Positions 31,821-39,295 of a DNA stretch of 47,800 nt are shown here, piece by piece (position 1 is the first letter of the stretch; each line of letters starts with the position of its first letter). The notes below the pieces were generated by a model. That model saw only the letters and a list, made by a program, of their open reading frames with translations. It was not told the origin of the DNA and searched no databases. The stretch comes from Duganella guangzhouensis. Lineage in GTDB: Bacteria; Pseudomonadota; Gammaproteobacteria; Burkholderiales; Burkholderiaceae_D. The translations under genes were made by a program, and so were the position numbers. The stretch spans positions 1-47,800 of the forward strand of contig NZ_WKJK01000029.1 in NCBI RefSeq assembly GCF_009674535.1, written 5' to 3'.

Positions 31821-31836
31821 TGGCAGGGCTCTTGCT
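31821..31836 (+). promoter_or_regulatory. Sigma-54 promoter of the PEP-CTERM gene
   Basis: TGGCAGG-GCTC-TTGCT matches the sigma-54 consensus TGGCACG-N4-TTGCW, with GG (31822-31823) and GC (31834-31835) ten bases apart. It lies 50 bases before the start codon. In Zoogloea and relatives, PEP-CTERM genes are driven by RpoN with the PrsKR system, so the location makes biological sense. Confidence 0.8.
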
Positions 31837-31885
31837 CTACATGGCTACGGCCGCGATTTCCGTGGCCTCAATATGAGGAGCAAGC

Positions 31886-32806
31886 ATGAAAAACTATCAC
31901 CCCGCGCTGGCCGTCGCCATGCTGGCAGCCGCGCTGTCGGCGCCGCTGACTGCCAGCGCCGGCCCCACCCTCGGCTTTGATCCCACCGGTACCGGCAACT
32001 ACACCACCTACGCCGACCTGTGGACCAACGTCACCGACACCGGCCTGGCCACTGGCTTTGTGCCCGGTGCAATCGTCGGCCCCGGCGCCGGCACGCCTTA
32101 CCTGACCGAACTGCGCACGCAAACCGTGATCGGCACCATGTCCAATAGCAACACCCCCGCCATCGTCACGCCGGCCGGCCTGAACACCACTTTCGAGATC
32201 AGCAAAGTGGTGCGCTTCCAGGAGCTGGTGGACCAGCAAACCGCGACCACCGCCCACTTCACGCTGCCAGCCTCGCAGTCGGCGGCGATGGACGTCGACC
32301 CACTGCACGCCGGCGTGCAAAACGTCGCCATCTTCTTTGACGACATCACCGATGGCAGCAAGGCCGTGCCCGGCAACGGCGGCAACACCGTGCGCTGCTA
32401 TGGCGAAGGCAGCACCTCCACCGGTTGCGGCACCGCCGGCGGCGATGGCGACGGCGTCATGATCCTGTCCGGTCATCTGGTATTCAATGAAGCCAGCTTC
32501 AGCGCCTCTGGCGCGATCGGCACCGGCTCCTTCGATTCGCGCTTCGTGATCGACTACGTCAACGCCGATTACCTGGACGCCGTCAGCGGCGCCATCTTCC
32601 TCGACAAGTTCACCGGCACCACCAACGTGCCGTCGTTCTTCACGCCCACCATGATGTGGGATGGCGCCACGCCCACCACCGTGCCGTTCCTCAAAGTGGA
32701 TTCGTCGCAAAGCTTCGCGACCATTCCCGAGCCAGCCACACTGGCCTTGATCGGGCTGGGTTTTGCGGGCCTCGCGCTGGGCACGCGCCGCAAAGTGCAG
32801 TCCTGA
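31886..32806 (+). CDS. PEP-CTERM secreted protein (PepA-like, flocculation-associated type)
   Basis: A 306-residue exported protein. Residues 1-25 are a Sec signal peptide (cleavage near TASAG). The C-terminus is a full PEP-CTERM sorting signal: IPEPATLALIGLGFAGLALG then TRRK, recognised by an exosortase such as EpsH/XrtA. The body is rich in Gly, Thr and Asn with few charges and has one close cysteine pair (RCYGEGSTSTGCG). GAGGAG lies 5 bases before the ATG. The sigma-54 promoter and body resemble PepA of floc-forming bacteria, so a role in the exopolysaccharide matrix is likely. No exosortase lies in the window. Confidence 0.88.
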   Translation: MKNYHPALAVAMLAAALSAPLTASAGPTLGFDPTGTGNYTTYADLWTNVTDTGLATGFVPGAIVGPGAGTPYLTELRTQTVIGTMSNSNTPAIVTPAGLNTTFEISKVVRFQELVDQQTATTAHFTLPASQSAAMDVDPLHAGVQNVAIFFDDITDGSKAVPGNGGNTVRCYGEGSTSTGCGTAGGDGDGVMILSGHLVFNEASFSASGAIGTGSFDSRFVIDYVNADYLDAVSGAIFLDKFTGTTNVPSFFTPTMMWDGATPTTVPFLKVDSSQSFATIPEPATLALIGLGFAGLALGTRRKVQS

Positions 32807-32828
32807 CCGCAACAGCGGTCTTTTACAG

Positions 32829-32861
32829 CGGACCGGCCACCGTCTTCCGGTCCGTTTTTTT
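32829..32861 (+). terminator. Terminator of the PEP-CTERM gene
   Basis: CGGACCGG (32829-32836) and CCGGTCCG (32847-32854) form a perfect 8-bp stem with a 10-base loop, followed by seven T. Confidence 0.92.
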
Positions 32862-32884
32862 CGTGCGCGCTTATTCGTGCGCAT

Positions 32885-33949
32885 TTACTCATGTGTCGTC
32901 ACGCGCCAGTGCGCGCGCTTGGTGCGGAAGGTGTGATGCTTGCGGTATTCGCCCGGGCTCATGCCCATGGCACGCCGGAACAGCTTGCTGAAGGTGCTGC
33001 CGTTGGCGTAGCCGCAGGCGTTGGCGATGGTTTGCAAACTGTTCAAACTAATCTCCAGCATCACCTTGGCACGCTGCACCCGCAAATCCTGCAAATAATC
33101 GAGCGGCGTCATGCCCAGCACCGCCTGGAAGTGGCGCAGCAGCGTGCGCTCGCTGGACGAGGCCACCGCCGCCAGCGCGGCCAGATCATAAGGCTGCTCC
33201 ACGTTGGCCTCCAACCACTGCTTGGCGCGGAACACCGGACTGTCCGAGGTCAGCGCCAGCCAGTCCTGCTTGGCCATCTGATTGCCCAGTTGCTGACGCT
33301 CCTGCTGCAAGTGCAATAGCCGGGTACAGCCTTCGGCGACCTGCTGGTCCAGCAGCCGTGCCAGGATGGCGATCATGAACTCGGTCTGCTGGCTCGGCGC
33401 CACACAGCTGTATAGCTGCGGATAAAAACTCATGGCATCCGGGCTGGAAAAATCGCAGCCGGGAAAGCCGCGACGGAAATAGGCCTTGAACGCCCAGTGC
33501 GCGTCCAGCGACAGGCCATCCAGCATGCCGGCCACTGCGGGGAAGATCAGCCCGGTCGAACAGGCCGCCACCAGGCCGCCCTCCGCCACATGCTGTTTCA
33601 GCATGGTCAACAGCCCCGGATAGCGCGCAACCACCGCCGGCAACTCCAAAGCGTTGGATACATACAACGCTGGCACCACAATCAGACGCCGCTGCGGCGC
33701 CACTTCCCGCGCGCTCGACGGTCCCGACGTGAACACCCCGACCAAGCTGTTATCGAACAGCGTTGGACTGCCTTCCGGCATCACCACTTTCCAGCTCAAG
33801 AGGCTTTCAGCATAGGGGTTTCTCAACTTCAGCACCGTGCTGGCGAGCTTCAGCACGTCGACGGCGTTGAACACCGTGCCCATGATGGTTTCTGGAAAGC
33901 AGAGCACCTGGACGTCCAATGTGGTAGCGGTAGTGGCGGAATTGGTCAT
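32885..33949 (-). CDS. GlxA-like AraC-family regulator (DJ-1/PfpI + HTH)
   Basis: A 354-residue regulator. Residues ~8-190 are a DJ-1/PfpI-like (GATase1) domain with LIVVPALYVSNALELP and the nucleophile-elbow region GGLVAACSTGLIF, retaining a cysteine. Residues ~240-340 are an AraC helix-turn-helix pair: AALAAVASSSERTLLRHFQA, then VLGMTPLDYLQDLRVQRAKV and IANACGYANGSTFSKLFRRA. The ATG at 33949 is chosen; the frame extends 13 codons up only to a TTG. It is divergent from the TonB-dependent receptor and may control it, but no operator was identified. Confidence 0.88.
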   Translation of the reverse strand: MTNSATTATTLDVQVLCFPETIMGTVFNAVDVLKLASTVLKLRNPYAESLLSWKVVMPEGSPTLFDNSLVGVFTSGPSSAREVAPQRRLIVVPALYVSNALELPAVVARYPGLLTMLKQHVAEGGLVAACSTGLIFPAVAGMLDGLSLDAHWAFKAYFRRGFPGCDFSSPDAMSFYPQLYSCVAPSQQTEFMIAILARLLDQQVAEGCTRLLHLQQERQQLGNQMAKQDWLALTSDSPVFRAKQWLEANVEQPYDLAALAAVASSSERTLLRHFQAVLGMTPLDYLQDLRVQRAKVMLEISLNSLQTIANACGYANGSTFSKLFRRAMGMSPGEYRKHHTFRTKRAHWRVTTHE

Positions 33950-34058
33950 GATTATGGCGATATTGATCCTATTTGAATCATAATGCAAACCTTAGAATCA
34001 ATTTCAGCAGGCAATCAGCCGGCGTTTTGATGCTCAACAAGTAGTCGTTCAACGGGAG

Positions 34059-36479
34059 ATGAGAGTGAGTGTGATTCAACAACGGCTGAAGCTGCGCCTG
34101 TGCGCCAGCGCCGTCAGCGTCGCGCTGGCCAGTATGGCCGCGTCGGTCAGCTTTGCGCAGGAAACCGATCAAGTGGTGGTGGTCACGGCCCAGAGCCGTA
34201 GCCAGCAAATTCAAAACGTGCCGATTGCCGTGCAGACCATGTCCGGCGCCGCGCTCAAGGACCTCGGCGTGGCCAGCCTGGCCGACGTCGACGCCTTCGT
34301 GCCCGGCCTGGCCATCGATACCTCGCAATCGATTCGTCCTCAGGTCTACCTGCGCGGCGTCGGCACCGAAGACTTCGGCATCGGCACCGACTCGCCAGTC
34401 GGCATTTACACCGATGGCGTCTACACCGGCAAGAACGGCGGCTCGCTGCTGAACTTCAACGACATCAAGCGGGTCGAGGTGCTGAAAGGCCCGCAGGGTA
34501 CGCTGTTCGGCCGCAACGCCGCCGCCGGCGCGATTTCCATCGTCACCAACGAACCGATCAACCGGGTCGAAGCCAACGCGCTGGTGCGCATCGGCAGCCG
34601 TGGCGAGAAGCATGCCGAAGCACTGTACAACACGCCGCTGAGCGACAGCGTGGCGCTGCGCATCTCGGCCGTCAGCCAGCAAAACGATGGCTGGGCGCTG
34701 AATTCCTACAACGGCCAGCGCATGGGCGACGACGGCGACCGTGGCGTGCGCGCCGCGCTGCGCTGGCAGGGCGACGAAAGCTCGGCCACGCTGAGCTGGG
34801 AACACGAGGTGATGCGCCAGTCCGGCCCACCGGTATTCTCGGTCACCAACAACAAGATCAACTACGGCGGCCCGTCGACCTGGAGCGACCCGCTGGCTAC
34901 TCAGCTCAACAACGACGCCAATCCGAACATGCAGGGCCGCACCTTCGACGGCGTCACGCTGCGCGTCGAAAAGCCGCTGTCGTTCGCCACCCTGACCAGC
35001 ACCACCGCCTACCGCCACTACAACGCGCAGAACTGGCAGGACAACGACGCTGGCTCGAACCCGGCCTCGGCACTGTCGACCGGCATCGTCGAATCCAACG
35101 CCACCTGGCAGCAGGAGTTCAAGCTGAGCGGCGAGACCGGCAAGATCAACTGGGTCAGCGGCGTCAGCGCCTACCGCGAGCGTGCCACCTCGGTGCAGAG
35201 CGTGTCGGCCACCACCACCTCGCTGGACACCATCATCGCCCACTCGGCCGGCCTGGCGCCGTACGCAACGCTGACCACGCTGGCACAGGCGCTCGGCAAG
35301 GCCACTGGCAGCAGCACGCTGCAAGGCGTCAACCTGCTGGGCCAATCGTGGACCGAATCGATCTACGACAAGGGCGAATACCGCGCCTACGCCGCTTACG
35401 GCGACGCCATCTGGCACGTCAGCGACAGCACCAACCTGACCTTGGGCGGCCGCTACACGCACGACCAGAAATCGTTCAGCTGGTACAACCCTGCCCGCAA
35501 CGCGGCCGGTCTGGATGCCCAACTGGCGGTGTTGAACTCGGCCAACTTCTACCAGGCGCTGGTGGCGGCCAAGCTGCTGACCGCGACCCAGGCTGCAACG
35601 CTGAAGGCGGTCACGACCAGCAACATCCAGTTCACCAATCCAGGCTCGTCGAAAGCGGCCTTCACCGCCGACAACAGCTGGAACAACTTCAGCCCGCGCG
35701 TGGTGCTGGACCATCACCTGACGCCTGACCACATGGCGTACGCGTCGTGGAGCAAGGGCTACCAGGCCGGCGGCTTTGACGCGGTCGGCGTCAACGGCCA
35801 GTACGACAAGGAACTGGTGACCAATCTGGAAGTCGGCTTGAAAGGCACTGTGCGCTCGATCGGCCTGAGCTACGGCGCCTCGCTGTTCCGCTACAAGTAC
35901 ACCAACCTGCAAAGCCTGACGCTGATTCCTGCCAGCGCCAGCAGCGGCATCCCGGTCTACCAGATCGTCAACAGCGATCAGGAAGCCACCGGCGTCGACC
36001 TGGAAGGTCAATGGAAGCTGAACCGCATCTGGCGCCTGAACGGCTCGCTGGAATATCTGGATCAGACCTACTCGCACTACGTGGCGCCAACCGGCGTCAA
36101 CCTGGACGGCCAGGCCGCCGGCGCGCCGCTGTTCAGCGCCTCGGCCGGCGTGGCGGCCAAATGGCCGGTAGCCGACGGCAATGCTGACTTCAGCCTGATG
36201 TACGGCTACCAGGGCAAGAAGCGCTGCAACGAAGACACCAGCAGCACCGGCACCTGTTCGCCGGACAGCGTGGTCGGCGCCGGCAAGGCCCGCGAGCGCA
36301 TCGACACCCGTCTCGGCTGGACCGCACCAACCGGTCGTTGGGGCGTGGGCCTGGTGGTCAACAATCTGACCAACAAGCAGTACGTGTCGGTCAGCACGCT
36401 GGGTTCGGCCGTGGGTTCGCCCTACGTCTATGTCAGCAAGCCACGCGTGATTTCGCTGGAACTGCGCGTACAGCTGTAA
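34059..36479 (+). CDS. TonB-dependent outer-membrane receptor
   Basis: An 806-residue receptor. A signal peptide (cleavage near SVSFAQ) is followed by a TonB-box-like QVVVVTAQS, a plug domain (IQNVPIAVQTMSGAALKDLG, QVYLRGVGTEDFGIG, VEVLKGPQGTLFGRNAAAGA) and a 22-strand barrel ending in the aromatic-type terminus VISLELRVQL. It should import a large or scarce ligand across the outer membrane using TonB energy. GGGAG abuts the ATG; a GTG two codons later has better spacing and may be the true start. The M20 peptidase follows 27 bases downstream, so the ligand may be a peptide or an acylated amino acid. Confidence 0.92.
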   Translation: MRVSVIQQRLKLRLCASAVSVALASMAASVSFAQETDQVVVVTAQSRSQQIQNVPIAVQTMSGAALKDLGVASLADVDAFVPGLAIDTSQSIRPQVYLRGVGTEDFGIGTDSPVGIYTDGVYTGKNGGSLLNFNDIKRVEVLKGPQGTLFGRNAAAGAISIVTNEPINRVEANALVRIGSRGEKHAEALYNTPLSDSVALRISAVSQQNDGWALNSYNGQRMGDDGDRGVRAALRWQGDESSATLSWEHEVMRQSGPPVFSVTNNKINYGGPSTWSDPLATQLNNDANPNMQGRTFDGVTLRVEKPLSFATLTSTTAYRHYNAQNWQDNDAGSNPASALSTGIVESNATWQQEFKLSGETGKINWVSGVSAYRERATSVQSVSATTTSLDTIIAHSAGLAPYATLTTLAQALGKATGSSTLQGVNLLGQSWTESIYDKGEYRAYAAYGDAIWHVSDSTNLTLGGRYTHDQKSFSWYNPARNAAGLDAQLAVLNSANFYQALVAAKLLTATQAATLKAVTTSNIQFTNPGSSKAAFTADNSWNNFSPRVVLDHHLTPDHMAYASWSKGYQAGGFDAVGVNGQYDKELVTNLEVGLKGTVRSIGLSYGASLFRYKYTNLQSLTLIPASASSGIPVYQIVNSDQEATGVDLEGQWKLNRIWRLNGSLEYLDQTYSHYVAPTGVNLDGQAAGAPLFSASAGVAAKWPVADGNADFSLMYGYQGKKRCNEDTSSTGTCSPDSVVGAGKARERIDTRLGWTAPTGRWGVGLVVNNLTNKQYVSVSTLGSAVGSPYVYVSKPRVISLELRVQL

Positions 36480-36506
36480 TTTTTGTCTCAATTCGGAGGG
36501 ATGTTC

Positions 36507-37982
36507 ATGCGTTGGATGTGGCGGATGGTGATGGGTGTGGTGGCAGCATTGCTGCTGTTGTTGGTGGTGATGTTGGTCAACACACTGCGTCTACCCTCCC
36601 CGCCGCCGCTGGCGCAACGGGCACCGACGCCGCCGGCCGGGCTGGAAGCAGCGGCCGAGCGGCTGGCGGCGGCGGTGCGCATCCCTACCGTATCGCATGG
36701 TGAAGAGAGCAACGACGGCGTCAACAATTTCCCTGCACTGCACAAGCTGCTGGAAACCAGCTTCCCGCTGACGCATGCCAAGCTCAAGCGTGAGCTGGTG
36801 GGCGACAGCCTGCTGTACACCTGGCAGGGTTCCGATCCATCGCTGGCGCCGATCCTGATCACCGCCCACATGGACACCGTACCGGTCGAGCCGGGCACGG
36901 AAGCCAAGTGGAGCCATCCGCCATTCAGCGGCGCGATTGCCGATGGCTACGTCTGGGGCCGTGGCACGCTCGACATGAAGCACGTGGTGATGGCCACGCT
37001 GGAGGCGGTGGAAAGCCTGCTGGCGCAAGGCTATCAACCGCGTCGCACTATTCTGCTGGCCTATGGCCACGATGAAGAAAAAGGCGGCAAGCAAGGCGCC
37101 GCCAAAATCACCGAGCTGCTGCAACAGCGCAAAATCCACGCCGAGTTCTCGATGGACGAGGGGCTGGTGATACTCAACGGTTTCATTCCCGGCGCCGAGC
37201 GTCCGGTGGCGCAAATCGGCCTGTCGGAAAAAGGTTATATGACGCTGGAACTGAGCGCCAAGGCCGACGGTGGCCATTCGTCGATGCCGCCGCAGTGGAC
37301 CGCGGTGGGCCGCATCAGCCGCGCCGTCGCGCAACTGGAGCAGCATCCGATGCCGGCCTCGCTGGACGGCCCTGGCGGCATCGGCCTGCGCACCATGGCG
37401 CCGGTGCTGCCGTTCGCCACCCGTTTTGCGATTGCCAATGAGTGGCTGCTGTCGCCGCTGATCCTGCGTCAGCTGGATGCCGCCCCGGCCACCAGCGCGA
37501 TGACGCGCACCACCACCGCACCTACCATGGTCAGCGGCGGCGTCAAGGAAAACGTGTTGCCGTCGGAAGCGCGCGCCATCGTCAACTTCCGTCTGGCGCC
37601 GGGCGACAGTGTGGACGATGTCGAGAAGCACACGGTGGCGGCAATTAACGATCCGGCGGTGCAAGTGCGTCGCGCCGGCTCCACCGCCGCCACTGCGGCC
37701 ACGCCGGTGGCGGACATGCATTCGCCCGGCTACCAGCTGATCGCCTCGACGGTCGGCAAGGTGGCGCCGGAAGCGCTGGTCGGCCCTGGCCTGGTGCTGG
37801 CCGGCACCGACAGCCGTCACTATGGTCTGGTCAGCGACGCCGCCTTCCGCTTCGTGCCGGTGCGCATGACGCCGACCGACGTGCCGCGCATCCACGGCAC
37901 GGACGAGCGCATCAGCATCGTCAACTACGGCGAAATGATTTCCTTCTACCAGGCGCTGCTGAGCGAAGGCGCCGCCCGCTAA
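36507..37982 (+). CDS. M20-family metallopeptidase, membrane-anchored (PM20D1/CPS1-like)
   Basis: A 491-residue zinc peptidase. An N-terminal anchor (MRWMWRMVMGVVAALLLLLV) is followed by the M20 core: ITAHMDTVPVEPGTEAKWSH, then DGYVWGRGTLDMKHVVMA, then YGHDEEKGGKQGA, with His, Asp and Glu ligands of a two-metal site, and a dimerisation insert before the C-terminal TDSRHYGL histidine. The FSGAIADGYVWGRGTLD form resembles carboxypeptidase S and PM20D1, which act on peptides and N-acyl amino acids. GGAGG lies 7 bases before the ATG at 36507. Its stop codon overlaps the stop of the convergent glycosyltransferase gene by two bases. Confidence 0.9.
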   Translation: MRWMWRMVMGVVAALLLLLVVMLVNTLRLPSPPPLAQRAPTPPAGLEAAAERLAAAVRIPTVSHGEESNDGVNNFPALHKLLETSFPLTHAKLKRELVGDSLLYTWQGSDPSLAPILITAHMDTVPVEPGTEAKWSHPPFSGAIADGYVWGRGTLDMKHVVMATLEAVESLLAQGYQPRRTILLAYGHDEEKGGKQGAAKITELLQQRKIHAEFSMDEGLVILNGFIPGAERPVAQIGLSEKGYMTLELSAKADGGHSSMPPQWTAVGRISRAVAQLEQHPMPASLDGPGGIGLRTMAPVLPFATRFAIANEWLLSPLILRQLDAAPATSAMTRTTTAPTMVSGGVKENVLPSEARAIVNFRLAPGDSVDDVEKHTVAAINDPAVQVRRAGSTAATAATPVADMHSPGYQLIASTVGKVAPEALVGPGLVLAGTDSRHYGLVSDAAFRFVPVRMTPTDVPRIHGTDERISIVNYGEMISFYQALLSEGAAR

Positions 37983-39178
37983 CACAAGCGCGCCAACAGG
38001 CTCGCCAGCCGCGCCGCCGCATCGTACTGCTGGAACTGCCGCGCCACGGCCTGCGCCGCCGCACGCGGCTCAGGCTGCTGCAGCAAATGCAGCGCCGCGC
38101 CGCGTAACTGTTCCTCCTGCAACCGGTCCGAACGCAACAGCGCGCCGGCGCCGGCGCGCAGCACGCCATCCATATTCAGGTACTGATCCAGATTGCCGGC
38201 GATGCCCAGCACCGGCACCCCGGCCGCCAGCGCCTGCTGGCTGGTGGGGCTGCCGCCGTTGCAGATCACCAAGCGCGCACGCTGCGCGGCCTGCTCGCCC
38301 GGCAGATAGCTCGCCACGTGTACATTGTCCGGCAACAGCCCGGCATCGACATTGCCGGCGGTGGCGGCCATCACCGTCAGCGGTAGCGGCGCCAGCGCTT
38401 GCAGCACGCGCGGCAGCAAGGCGGCCTGGCCCGAACTGCCCAGCGTGACGTAGACGATGTCGCGCCCGCCGGGCATCGCGTCCCACCACGGCGGCAGCTC
38501 CACCGGCGGCGACCACATCACTGGCCCCAGATACGCATGCGTGATCGGCAAATCGTGCGCCGGAAACATCTCAGGGATATCCGCATACAGCACGTGGTCG
38601 GCATCGGTGTAGACACGTCGCAGGTCCGGCCCCAGCGACGGCAACTGATAGGCGCGCCGCACCGCGTTCAACGGCCGGCTGTGCAGCGCAAACGCCAGCG
38701 GCTGCACAGCGCGGAACAGCGGCTCCGCCAGCGCGATCGGCAACACGCGTGACAGCGCGATCGCCGGCACCCGGTAGTGCTGCTGCACGTAGGGACTCCA
38801 GTAGGCGTTGGTGACCGTCACATAGGGCACCTGCACCACCCGCGCGCTGACCGACAGCGACAGTCGAAAATCGCCTATCACCACCTGCGGCCGCACCGCT
38901 TCCAGCAGACGTATGTCGTCCAATACGTACTGTGCCAGCGTGGCGCGGTCGTACACCGGCTTGCCGGCGGCCAGCGCGGCCAGAAAGCGCTGGCTGGAAA
39001 TGCTGTTCAGCGTCCAGCTACGCAGCTGACTTCCCTTCAAAAACATCTCATGCCCAGGTGCACAGGCGAAATGCACGTCATAACGCTGCCGGTCCAGCGT
39101 TTGCGCCAGCGCCAGCGAACGGCCGACATGCGCCAGCGTTACCGCCTCGGCCACGAACAAGATTCTTTTGCGTTCCAT
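37979..39178 (-). CDS. GT1-family glycosyltransferase
   Basis: A 399-residue GT-B fold enzyme of the UDP-glycosyltransferase/MGT type. The N-terminal acceptor domain starts RILFVAEAVTLAHVGRSLAL and includes PQVVIGDFRLSLSVSARV. The C-terminal donor domain has DIVYVTLGSSGQAALLPRVL, VHVASYLPGEQAAQRARLVI and CNGGSPTSQQALAAGVPVLG then IAGNLDQYLNMD, the sugar-nucleotide site (Asn in place of the usual His in the HGG motif, CNGG). It probably glycosylates a small lipophilic acceptor such as a carotenoid, sterol or polyketide. It stands alone, convergent with the M20 gene. Confidence 0.85.
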   Translation of the reverse strand: MERKRILFVAEAVTLAHVGRSLALAQTLDRQRYDVHFACAPGHEMFLKGSQLRSWTLNSISSQRFLAALAAGKPVYDRATLAQYVLDDIRLLEAVRPQVVIGDFRLSLSVSARVVQVPYVTVTNAYWSPYVQQHYRVPAIALSRVLPIALAEPLFRAVQPLAFALHSRPLNAVRRAYQLPSLGPDLRRVYTDADHVLYADIPEMFPAHDLPITHAYLGPVMWSPPVELPPWWDAMPGGRDIVYVTLGSSGQAALLPRVLQALAPLPLTVMAATAGNVDAGLLPDNVHVASYLPGEQAAQRARLVICNGGSPTSQQALAAGVPVLGIAGNLDQYLNMDGVLRAGAGALLRSDRLQEEQLRGAALHLLQQPEPRAAAQAVARQFQQYDAAARLASLLARLC

Positions 39179-39295
39179 GCCACCAGCTTGCGACGCTCAC
39201 ACACGGCTTGTTTGAGGCAGGTCAAACGTGCCTGCCTTAATGCAGATCAAAGTCGAGCTTGCCTGAAGCATATATTTTTCTCATTGGCACTTTGA

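Noticed and set aside
33978..36491. 837-codon frame antisense to the TonB-dependent receptor
   Set aside because: Same GC-driven shadow effect; the receptor's domains are unmistakable.
36591..37985. 464-codon frame antisense to the M20 peptidase
   Set aside because: Antisense shadow with arginine/histidine-rich composition; the peptidase motifs are on the other strand.
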